NCBI GenBank assembly: GCA_004359425.1
Contig: PTEU01000002.1
Location: forward strand, 1,798,680 to 1,862,679
Source of the DNA: Ideonella sp. MAG2
GTDB taxonomy: Bacteria > Pseudomonadota > Gammaproteobacteria > Burkholderiales > Burkholderiaceae_C
Length of the DNA stretch: 64,000 nt
Reading direction: 5' to 3'
The notes beneath the pieces are model-generated. The model saw only the letters and a program-made list of their open reading frames with translations. It was not told where the DNA came from and did not search any database. Within the stretch, counting starts at the first letter, position 1. Each line of letters starts with the position of its first letter. A program made the translations under genes and the position numbers. Positions 9,100 through 16,777 of the stretch are shown piece after piece.

Positions 9100-10314
9100 C
9101 TACTGCCTAGCAACCATTTTCTCAGGATAATACTGTATCAAGAATTCTTTGGTTACCGGGGGCGTATAATAAACAGACCCAAAGAGGATTTTGAACCAGT
9201 GCCTGGGCGAATTGTGCTTGAGTTCATAGGCAATGGTAGCAAAACCACCCAAATACAGCCTCAACGGATTCATAATAATTTTTGGCTGATTGGTTAACCC
9301 AACTGGTGGAATTTCCGAAGGAGGTTCTTTGTAGGTTCCAAAAACTCTATCCCAGAAGTTGAACCCCAAATTTGCCAAGTTCACCATCTCCTCTCCTTCG
9401 CGCGCAGAATGGTGCACCAAATGAAATGGGCCTGAACCAAACATTTTGAAAAAATTGTATAGCAGCTTGTTTTTGAAAGCCACGTGATAGAGCGGATTTG
9501 AATGACTGAATTTTTCTACAACAAAGATGACAATGTGCAACATTATAAGCCCATCCAAAATTGGCTCTATATATACAAGCTTGGAAATGGCCAATTTAAA
9601 GAAGAATGACGGGAGCAAGAAGATGAATGCAAAGGCAAAAACTGGCCCCGCTCCAAAGGGATGAAGATATTCTGGTGAGTGATGAGAGCGATGAACAGTA
9701 AACCAAAGCAGCCTCGACCAGTGAATTGAATAATGAAACACATATATCGGCAAGTCTGCCAATATGATGGTTACAAGAAATGCAACAGGAAAAGGCAAGT
9801 GAATAAGCGTAGGAATACTCTCAAAAGAACGGTTGTACAGATCAATTAAATCTTGAAAGACATGCCCCTCCGTGGGCAGGGTTACAAATGAGAATATGTC
9901 AAAAGGCCGCCCAATATAAACACCTACCGCATATTGAATGACCATCAAAAATGCAAAGGTTACCGCTAAATCTAACACAATGGTTAGAAAGTGAGGCACG
10001 ACTATTTGTCTGAGTTTTTCTGTTCCAATGGTCTTGGCAGCTCTCTTTTCAATAAAACTCACGAACCAGTAAAGATAAACCACAAGCACAGAAGCAACCA
10101 TCAACGAGCCTATCGGTTTCCCGCATACTTCCTGACCTAAGTAAGCAAGAGAAGGGTATTGACTGACCCATTTTTCAAAAAAGGTGAAGAAGGTCTCAGG
10201 AAAAGGGGTAAGGAGTGCCTCGAGCGTGATGTACATGGACATCAAGATCCAAACATACTTGAAATCAGGAAACTTGTAATCAGAAAGGTCTGTGTTCCAG
10301 AGTTTTCTTAACAT
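9100..10314 (-). CDS. sterol desaturase/fatty-acid hydroxylase family protein (copy 2)
   Basis: A 404-residue multi-pass membrane protein with the three histidine clusters of the di-iron fatty-acid-hydroxylase superfamily: HYSIH, HRSHH and HLVHH, then EGEEMVNLANLGF and WDRVFGTY. It is clearly paralogous to copy 1 (same order of motifs, VGLTNQP, IMNPL, ELKHNSPRHW against ELTHNSIRYW). No strong Shine-Dalgarno is seen before the ATG at 10314. Base composition is AT-rich, unlike the flanking chromosome. It is separated from the rest of the block by a gene-free kilobase and bracketed by degenerate repeats, so it may have arrived separately. The substrate is unknown. Confidence 0.8.
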   Translation of the reverse strand: MLRKLWNTDLSDYKFPDFKYVWILMSMYITLEALLTPFPETFFTFFEKWVSQYPSLAYLGQEVCGKPIGSLMVASVLVVYLYWFVSFIEKRAAKTIGTEKLRQIVVPHFLTIVLDLAVTFAFLMVIQYAVGVYIGRPFDIFSFVTLPTEGHVFQDLIDLYNRSFESIPTLIHLPFPVAFLVTIILADLPIYVFHYSIHWSRLLWFTVHRSHHSPEYLHPFGAGPVFAFAFIFLLPSFFFKLAISKLVYIEPILDGLIMLHIVIFVVEKFSHSNPLYHVAFKNKLLYNFFKMFGSGPFHLVHHSAREGEEMVNLANLGFNFWDRVFGTYKEPPSEIPPVGLTNQPKIIMNPLRLYLGGFATIAYELKHNSPRHWFKILFGSVYYTPPVTKEFLIQYYPEKMVARQ

Positions 10315-11183
10315 GGTCTAACGTCCATTAATTTCTCAGGGAGTTCTGCCCAGCGCGCACAGCGTTGCAAAGCACCACACCCTGACGGTACCAAGTGTCG
10401 GTGCGTGCGGCGAGATCAATCATGCCTACCCTACGCCGCCAATGGCACCGCCAAGTTCATCCCAGCCAGGACTTCGCGTTGGTTGGTCATACGCTCGCAT
10501 CCATGCTGGCCCAGGCTCATCTGTTACATGGCATCAATGTCTCAGCACAGCCCGGCATGATCAAGTGCAGACCTTCCTCACCTTGGCCCAAGGCATAAAG
10601 TAGCTATCACTACTTTTCATTGTCGACATTTGAGGGGGCACACCACAAGCAGTGGCAAACCCTCTTGCGCAGCACGTTGGCTTGATATAGCCCAGGTGTT
10701 AATCCCCCGAGGTCAGGAGAAAACTTTCGGACCGGCTGGCAAAGCCGCGAGCTTTGTGGTGTGTGGCCCAAATGAGCTCAGGCTGAGCCATGGTGGCTAC
10801 CTGCAGCAGCACGATCTCGACTCCTGAAGGCGCAGGCGCATAGGCTGCGTGTCCACACTCAAGGTAGCGCTGCGCGCCTCCTCCATTCAGCGCTGCCGCA
10901 AGTTCGCATTGAGCACGAGCTATGGTGCCAGGCCAAACACTGAAGCCCAAAGCTGCTGACTGGCCTGCGCCGCAGGCATCTTGAACTCCATGCTGTGCCT
11001 GAGCCGCCGCCCTCTGGGGACCTCAAGAACAATCTCATGTGAGTCAAGCGTAAGGAGCAAACTAAATGCTCTGTTCCTTCCACAAGACGATCAGCTCAAT
11101 CGGCCAGAACTCGAACGGAACCATCATCACCGCCCGGGTTGAGGGGTGCGTAAGAATGGGAAAAAGGCCACAAGACAGCACAC
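10315..11183. other. 869-bp stretch without a supported gene
   Basis: Short frames on both strands, none with a recognisable domain or ribosome-binding site. It contains copy B of the degenerate repeat. It ends exactly where the left IS3-type fragment starts. Probably a graveyard of old insertions. Confidence 0.45.
10596..10690. repeat. degenerate direct repeat, copy B
   Basis: The counterpart of 8451-8545 in the same orientation, with several identical blocks of 6-16 bp. See copy A. Confidence 0.55.
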
Positions 11184-11665
11184 TGGCCTTGCCCCCGAGA
11201 AACGTAGTTCATAGCTGATGATCAAAATACAGCTATGGAGAACGAGAGATGAGCAAGAAAGACGGGATGAAGCATCGTGCCAGGTACACGCTGGAGTTCA
11301 AGCTGGAGGCCGTGAGGCTGGTGAAGGCGGGGCAGGAAGCGTCGGTGACGGCACGGGTGCTGGGAGTGCCCAAGGCGACGTTGAGCAACTGGATGAGGTT
11401 GGCCGAGAGGGGTGAGCTCCAGGGGGCGGGGGACAAGCCGGTGAGCCCCGAGCAGATGGAGCTGGCGAGGCTGCGAGCTGAGCTGGCCAGGGTGAAGATG
11501 GAGCGCGACATCCTAAAAAAAGCGACGGCGTACTTTGCAAAGGAGTCCCTGTGAAGTACGCCTGGATCGGCAAGAACAAGACGACATGGCCGGTCACGCT
11601 GGCCTGCGAAGTCTTGGGCGTCAGCGCCAGTGGGTACTTTGATCATCAGCGCCGACTTGCGCAGA
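11184..11665 (+). mobile_element. IS3-family element, left partial copy
   Basis: 482 bp starting TGGCCTTGCCCCCGAG, containing orfA and the first about 38 codons of orfB, then ending abruptly. It is an inverted repeat of 12436-12917; I noticed a single G/T difference (Gly against Cys in orfB) by eye. The other terminal repeat of a full IS3-type element is absent, so the copy cannot transpose alone. Confidence 0.8.
11249..11554 (+). CDS. IS3-family transposase OrfA
   Basis: A 101-residue protein with the N-terminal helix-turn-helix of IS3-family OrfA (YTLEFKLEAVRLVKAGQ; VARVLGVPKATLSNWM) and a leucine-rich C-terminal segment (LARLRAELARVKMERDILKKA) that in this family mediates oligomerisation. 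It binds the element's ends and is fused to OrfB by frameshifting in active elements. Its stop overlaps the GTG of orfB (GTGA). An identical-looking copy lies inverted at 12547-12852. Confidence 0.85.
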   Translation: MSKKDGMKHRARYTLEFKLEAVRLVKAGQEASVTARVLGVPKATLSNWMRLAERGELQGAGDKPVSPEQMELARLRAELARVKMERDILKKATAYFAKESL

Positions 11666-11721
11666 GCCCGATGAAGTTTGAGGAAAACTGGCACGCGGGC
11701 CAGACCAAGAAAGCCGCGTAA
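11551..11721 (+). pseudogene. IS3-family OrfB, 5' fragment (left copy)
   Basis: Begins GTG-AAG overlapping the orfA stop. It reads KYAWIGKNKTTWPVTLACEV and then YFDHQRRLAQ, the start of the IS3 OrfB HTH_21 region. After about 38 codons it leaves the IS sequence at 11665 and stops at 11721. The DDE catalytic domain is missing. Confidence 0.75.
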
Positions 11722-12406
11722 CCGAGTGGCTATGCACTACGTCGGACAGGGGCAAGGTCACACCGTTTGGGACGTGCTTGCGGAACACCATGCAAGTAGC
11801 CGAGTGCACCACATGGTCGGAGAAGACCCTCGGCAGCTCAAACCCCATCGAGCGATCCAGTTCGTCCGTGGCTATGCGGGCCACTTGCTTCAACTCCGGA
11901 TCGGTGGGCTCGGTGTGCTTGAACGAAAAGAAGGTCCGGCCGATTAACCGCAACTCCTGCGGATGCGCGTCGAAGTACCCGTCCGGAGAATGCACCGCTA
12001 GGGCCGGGCAATTGTCATCCCCGGCTTGGAAGAGCAAGGTATTCGCCTGAACCAGGGCACCCCAGACAATATGCCCCTCGCTCAGAAGAAGTGCCTGCTT
12101 GTCGAAGAATGCGGTCAGACCGTCAGCCTCCTTCAACCACGACGGCCTGGGCCCGATCAGTGATGCCATGGTCAAGGAGCTCATTCGTTGCTGCCTCAAG
12201 GCATAGCTGTCACGCAGCTTGTTGATGATGCGCTCCATTTCGGGCTGCGCAGGCATGGGGCTTACGAAGTGTGCCTCTCTGCTGCTGCCCACACTTGCAA
12301 TGGGTTTCTCTAGCACCTGGCCTGCAATGAAGGACTCGCCGGTGTCGGTCTCGCCGTAGTAGGCCCATAGAACGGGTGGGAGGGCCAGCAATGCTTCATT
12401 GCTCAC
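11621..12406 (-). CDS. unknown protein between inverted IS fragments
   Basis: On the minus strand a GTG (12404-12406) opens a frame of 261 codons. The same frame is also open upstream through the right orfB fragment. The body (for example PPVLWAYYGETDTGESF, HIVWGALVQANTLLFQAGDD, DAHPQELRLIGRTFFSFKH, ATDELDRSMGFELPR) has normal protein composition and is not antisense of a known gene. The last about 15 codons read antisense through the left IS fragment, so the natural C-terminus is lost or replaced. I do not recognise the family. A toxin-immunity role is conceivable only because of the Hint-like neighbour. Confidence 0.55.
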   Translation of the reverse strand: MSNEALLALPPVLWAYYGETDTGESFIAGQVLEKPIASVGSSREAHFVSPMPAQPEMERIINKLRDSYALRQQRMSSLTMASLIGPRPSWLKEADGLTAFFDKQALLLSEGHIVWGALVQANTLLFQAGDDNCPALAVHSPDGYFDAHPQELRLIGRTFFSFKHTEPTDPELKQVARIATDELDRSMGFELPRVFSDHVVHSATCMVFRKHVPNGVTLPLSDVVHSHSVTRLSWSGPRASFPQTSSGSAQVGADDQSTHWR

Positions 12407-12435
12407 CCGCCTACTACCCGGTAGGCTCGGACCTG

Positions 12436-12550
12436 TCTGCGCAAGTCGGCGCTGATGATCAAAGTACCCACTGGCGCTGACGCCCAAGACTTCGCAGGCC
12501 AGCGTGACCGGCCATGTCGTCTTGTTCTTGCAGATCCAGGCGTACTTCAC
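12436..12550 (-). pseudogene. IS3-family OrfB, 5' fragment (right copy)
   Basis: The first about 38 codons of OrfB (KYAWICKNKTTWPVT), ending at the same point as the left copy. Its frame then continues into the unknown gene at 12406 without a stop, which creates an artificial fusion frame. Confidence 0.7.
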
Positions 12551-12852
12551 AGGGACTCCTTTGCAAAGTACGCCGTCGCTTTTTTTAGGATGTCGCGCTC
12601 CATCTTCACCCTGGCCAGCTCAGCTCGCAGCCTCGCCAGCTCCATCTGCTCGGGGCTCACCGGCTTGTCCCCCGCCCCCTGGAGCTCACCCCTCTCGGCC
12701 AACCTCATCCAGTTGCTCAACGTCGCCTTGGGCACTCCCAGCACCCGTGCCGTCACCGACGCTTCCTGCCCCGCCTTCACCAGCCTCACGGCCTCCAGCT
12801 TGAACTCCAGCGTGTACCTGGCACGATGCTTCATCCCGTCTTTCTTGCTCAT
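12547..12852 (-). CDS. IS3-family transposase OrfA (inverted copy)
   Basis: 101 residues, the same translation as the left copy at 11249-11554, with helix-turn-helix and leucine-rich segment intact. See that entry for function. Confidence 0.85.
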   Translation of the reverse strand: MSKKDGMKHRARYTLEFKLEAVRLVKAGQEASVTARVLGVPKATLSNWMRLAERGELQGAGDKPVSPEQMELARLRAELARVKMERDILKKATAYFAKESL

Positions 12853-12882
12853 CTCTCGTTCTCCATAGCTGTATTTTGATCA

Positions 12883-14055
12883 TCAGCTATGAACTACGTT
12901 TCTCGGGGGCAAGGCCACTTCGGCTCTGAAGCCGCCGAATCGGGTGATCTCAATTCTTTTCTGAGATATGTTCTTGATGCTGGTGGCGTAGTAGCTTCGA
13001 CGATCATCGGCGGGCTTATCGCTTGCACGGTAGGTGATTTCTAAGAACCGTTTGCCGTACTGCAATTGGTCGAGCCTCAGCGAGGTGTCGGCCGCCAGCT
13101 TGCGCCTGAGCTGCATCAAGATGTCTGGCGGCAAGCTGTCCCAATCGGATTTGTTGATCCACTCGGTGTGCAACAACTGGCCGCTGGGCGCGCACACATA
13201 AAAACAGTGCACATCCGCGATGGAAATCGACGTCGCATAGACCTGGCCCGGTGGCGGCAGCAGCTTGACCCACCGATCAGTCACCTCTGTGACCTGCACC
13301 CAGCGTGAGGCGCTACCAGACACATTGCGCACAAAAATGCGGTTGCTGATATGGCGGGCAAATTCTCGCAGTCGCTCCTGTGCAGGCGTCAGTGCTTTGC
13401 TAAACAGGGCTTCGTTCAGTGTCTCGGTCGTTTGGTAAAAACCCAGTATGGAATCACCACCTTCCGACCCGTTGTCGAACTGCTTGGCCACTTTGTTGTG
13501 CGGAAAGGCGCTGTGCGAGTGGTTGAGTACAACGCAGTGCATGCCTTCGTGGCTTGACCACTGTCCTCCCACATTGCGAACGATGCATTCGCCCAGGAAA
13601 GCGCCAATCAAATGGATCGCACCCTGCCACTGGTCGCTAGAAGGGCGTCGCCTAGCCCGGTCAATGTAAGCGTCCAACCAGCGGACGCCAGCCTGGTCGT
13701 AGGTCAGTTCCTGCTGTAACTGGTCTTTAAATTTTCTGCGCAGCTTCTCCGCAGCCTCATGCATCTGCTGCGCTAGCTCTGGCATCAGCGGCGCTGCCTT
13801 GGGTGGTTCCGGCTGGGTAAGTGTGTCGTTGTAATAGTTTTCAATCCGCAGCAGCTCCTGTGGCTTGCTGAAGTCAAGCGCCGGTGCGGCCTCGGCTACC
13901 GGGGCTGCTTGCACAATCTCTGGGTGCGTCAGAACCCAATCATTCGCGCAGATGCTCTCAATAGGCTTCAAGCCATCCTTCGTGTGTATTCGTGTGCCAC
14001 GCACGAACCCGGTTTCTGGGTCCAGCATGAGGGTCGGCAGGGGCGTTGAGAACAT
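12883..14055 (-). pseudogene. Hint-motif protein interrupted by IS fragment
   Basis: The frame is open from further upstream; the ATG at 14055 is the first plausible start, giving about 390 residues. GFVRGTRIHTKDGLKPIE followed by NDWVLTHPE matches the N-terminal block of Hint (hedgehog/intein) domains found in polymorphic toxins, but the Cys usually next to this block is replaced (TGFVRG). A long region follows with AYIDRARRRPSSDQWQ, LIGAFLGECIVRNVGG, FPHNKVAKQFDNGSEGGD and a C-terminal part with RFLEITYRASD. The natural end is lost: at 12917 the frame enters the right IS copy and stops. The exact family of the middle region is unknown to me. Confidence 0.55.
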
Positions 14056-14271
14056 GGCAAAACTCGTACAGCAACTGAGGGCCTGATTCCGATCGTAACG
14101 CACCAATTTGTGGAAGTAATGCAGCCAGCCGCTCCCGCTTAAATCTCGAATGAGCCCTGGCAATGAGGTACCGGTGGAGGGAGAGTTGCAGAGTTGCCTC
14201 GATGACACGCAGGAAAAAGCGCAGTGACGGATCCTGCACCGCAGGGCTGCGCTACCTAAAATGACGCACTT

Positions 14272-14337
14272 CTGACCCAGCCTAAGGTCCGGGTGGATGG
14301 CCTTGCCGAGGTCCACCGCCCCAGGGTCCATCTGTTC
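14272..14337 (-). pseudogene. remnant resembling the C-terminus of dihydrolipoamide dehydrogenase
   Basis: The minus strand encodes PGAVDLGKAIHPDLRLGQ, which aligns with the conserved [17 protein letters not shown] block of the lpdA product encoded at 16778-18484. Only about 20 codons match, with no flanking lpd sequence. It is probably a fragment of a diverged second lpd, or a chance product of rearrangement. Confidence 0.45.
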
Positions 14338-14438
14338 AGATACAAGAGGAGTGATCCATCTGATACCCGACACCTAGGTGTCAAACTTGGAGGGCTTCGC
14401 CGGGTATCACCTGCACCCAAGACTCTACCTTGGGCATG

Positions 14439-16349
14439 TCAGTGCTCCCCAGCGCTACTCGGCTGCTGTCTGTACCCCTCTGCAATCGTCTGGAGGGCGA
14501 AAGCACCAGCCATTTCCGTGATGGCCCGCACCAGCACTGCATGCTCTCCGCCCTCGGCAATGGCACCGATATAACTCTGATCAATTTTCAGCTTTGTAAA
14601 GGGGTGTTTGCGAATATAGGACAAGGACGCATAGCCCGTCCCAAAGTCATCGATGGCCAATTCGCAACCTAACTTGCGTATGGCAAATAAATTCTGCCTC
14701 ACTTCGTCACTATCATGGATGATGCAAGACTCTGTAATTTCAATGGTGATGTTTGGCGAGTGAATATCATATTTACTTATATATTTTCTCAAAGTCTCGA
14801 CAAAATCCTCCCTCCGCACCTGCAAGGGAGAGACATTTATATTTACCTTAAAATTGGGATTCCACTTGTTTATGCGATTGAGTGTTGCTAGGCTACGATC
14901 CAACGCCAACATGCCAAGTACGATGATATGGCCACTGGACTCGGCGCATGGAATGAACTCCAAGGGTGACACCTCGCCCAAACTTGGGTTACGCCAACGC
15001 AAAAGGGCTTCAGCCGCAACCACTTTGCCTGTGGTTAAGCTGGCAATGGGCTGAAAGTCTAAGTAAAAATCACCGTTGTGCTCCAAGTCGTAACGCATTT
15101 CTGTGACCAGCTTCCCTGCGCGATTAATGGAGTCACCCAGGGCAAGGCTATAAAAATCGAAGGCGTTGCGCCCTTTCATTTTTGACTGATACATTGCCGC
15201 ATCAGCGTGCGATATCAGGTCGTGCGACACTCTACCATCCCCAGGAAACTGTGCAATACCCATGCTGGCGGATATATAAACCCTCAATCTATCAACAACG
15301 TAAGGCTCTGCAACGCTGGCCAACACTGTGTTAGCAAAGGTAGAAATATCTTGCATCTTGGCCCCTGAATGAACCAAGATCAAAAACTCATCTCCCCCCA
15401 GGCGAGCCACCATGTCCCCCTGTTGGGGGTTTATCAGCGATTTAAGGCGTTCGGTACAACTTTTAAGTACAGCATCGCCCACAGGGTGGCCGTGGGCATC
15501 ATTCACCTGTTTAAAACGATCCAAATCCAAAAACAAAACAAAAAAACCATCACCGCCAGGTAAGGCCTTGGCGATCATGGCATCGCAGTGGTTCAAAAAA
15601 TGCTGGCGGTTAGCAAGGCCCGTTAAATGATCGTGCGTCGCTTGATAGCTTAATGCACGCTGAATATTGCGCTGCTCAGTAACATCGGTGAAGGTGGCAC
15701 ACATGCCACCGCCCGACAAATAGTAGCGATTGATTTGTATGATGCGCCCGGTCGAGGGAAACAGATCTTCGACCTTAACCATTTTCTTTGTTTTAATGCG
15801 CGTGATGTGTGATTGCGCCAACTCTTCTGGGTCACCCGGCCCCAACACACCTGCACCTGCAATCAGCCGATACGCCTCCAAGAGCGGCATGCCATACCGA
15901 ATTAAATGAGGCGGGAAAATCCCCATGGATTCGTAGACCTTATTCCATGCCACAAGCTCTAGATTCTCGTTATAAATGGTTACGCCCTGATCAATGGTGT
16001 CAAACGTCACTCTAAGAAACTCTTGCTGCACATCACGTGCGCCTTCGCGCTCTCGAAGGTGGGCCAAAATAATGCAACCCTGGTCCGTCGCGTTAATTTT
16101 TACGTGGTAAAAGGAAGTTGCGCTACTTGGGTGGTTTACCACACATTGAAACGACTGCCCGGCTATCGATTTTTCGATATAAGACTGCAAAGAAAGGTAC
16201 ACATCACTGTGCAGCACGGAATCGATGCTCGCACCGATTGTGGGCGGTGTCACGCAGAAATTCGAGAACTCATCGCTCATCGCCTTGACTCGTTGTTGCA
16301 GGTCCAACGCAACCAAAATGCCAGGCATATTTTTAATAATATATTCCAC
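14439..16349 (-). CDS. PAS-GGDEF-EAL protein with truncated EAL domain
   Basis: I chose the GTG at 16349 because GAGGA lies 8 nt upstream; this gives 636 residues. N-terminal PAS-like sensory segments (FDTIDQGVTIYNENLELVAWN) precede a GGDEF domain with HDHLTGLANRQ, DLDRFKQVND and an intact RLGGDEF. The position five residues upstream of GGDEF reads QQGD, so the inhibitory RxxD site is absent. The EAL domain has AAEALLRW, INVSPLQ, EITES and IDDFGTGYASLSY. However, it stops soon after TIAEG, where the family normally continues with GVE and QGY...RP, so c-di-GMP hydrolysis is doubtful while synthesis may persist. The clipped end abuts the rearranged IS region. Confidence 0.75.
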   Translation of the reverse strand: MEYIIKNMPGILVALDLQQRVKAMSDEFSNFCVTPPTIGASIDSVLHSDVYLSLQSYIEKSIAGQSFQCVVNHPSSATSFYHVKINATDQGCIILAHLREREGARDVQQEFLRVTFDTIDQGVTIYNENLELVAWNKVYESMGIFPPHLIRYGMPLLEAYRLIAGAGVLGPGDPEELAQSHITRIKTKKMVKVEDLFPSTGRIIQINRYYLSGGGMCATFTDVTEQRNIQRALSYQATHDHLTGLANRQHFLNHCDAMIAKALPGGDGFFVLFLDLDRFKQVNDAHGHPVGDAVLKSCTERLKSLINPQQGDMVARLGGDEFLILVHSGAKMQDISTFANTVLASVAEPYVVDRLRVYISASMGIAQFPGDGRVSHDLISHADAAMYQSKMKGRNAFDFYSLALGDSINRAGKLVTEMRYDLEHNGDFYLDFQPIASLTTGKVVAAEALLRWRNPSLGEVSPLEFIPCAESSGHIIVLGMLALDRSLATLNRINKWNPNFKVNINVSPLQVRREDFVETLRKYISKYDIHSPNITIEITESCIIHDSDEVRQNLFAIRKLGCELAIDDFGTGYASLSYIRKHPFTKLKIDQSYIGAIAEGGEHAVLVRAITEMAGAFALQTIAEGYRQQPSSAGEH

Positions 16350-16715
16350 AGCGACGGTCCTCAGAAAATGAGTGGCGAAATGCTGGGCGTCACGCCCTGG
16401 GAGAACATTCACGCACCTGGTGAATACCAATGCGCAGCCAGGGACTGGGGTGAGCCAACTCACAGCACAGCAGCGATGGCACCTCGGAATGCACCTTCTA
16501 ACACATGTAAAGCAGCTAGGAAATCCAACAGCATGGGGGCATCAAAAGCCTGGATCGGCTTCAATGCCCGGCCTACGCTGGCAGCGTGAGCGGCAGAAGG
16601 CATCGAAGCGATTTAGACGGAGGCCGAGCCTTGCTGTCGGAGCACCGACAAACCCCAGGTACAGCCCAGGGTGTGCCCACGCTGGTGAGCTGCGCTCTGA
16701 AGGAACTCTGAGGCC
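16350..16715. other. stretch without a supported gene
   Basis: 366 bp between the GGDEF-EAL start and the lpdA terminator. Short frames only, no family resemblance seen. It presumably holds the promoter of the GGDEF-EAL gene. Confidence 0.45.
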
Positions 16716-16716
16716 A

Positions 16717-16751
16717 AACAAAAAGCCCCAAACAGTTTCCCGTTTGGGGCT
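16717..16751 (-). terminator. intrinsic terminator of the aceE-aceF-lpdA operon
   Basis: On the minus strand AGCCCCAAAC (16751-16742) and GTTTGGGGCT (16733-16724) form a 10-bp stem with an 8-nt loop, followed by TTTTTGTT. It lies 26 bp after the lpdA stop. A clear Rho-independent terminator. Confidence 0.9.
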
Positions 16752-16777
16752 CTTGTTGTCAGCAAACGCTTGAACGC

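Larger units (their letters stand above)
12436..12917 (-). mobile_element. IS3-family element, right partial copy
   Basis: 482 bp, the inverted counterpart of 11184-11665, with the same left-end sequence now at 12917. It interrupts the Hint-like gene, whose reading frame runs into it and stops at 12883. No matching target-site duplication is seen at the outer flanks (CAC at 11181-11183 against CTT at 12918-12920), so simple composite transposition is not supported. Confidence 0.8.

Noticed and set aside
11181..12920. Classical composite transposon
   Set aside because: Outer flanking triplets differ (CAC and CTT), and neither IS copy has its second end or a DDE domain, so mobilisation as a composite unit is not supported.
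14369..14382. 14-bp perfect palindrome GACACCTAGGTGTC
   Set aside because: Could be an operator, but no promoter or second site accompanies it and it lies in rearranged debris.
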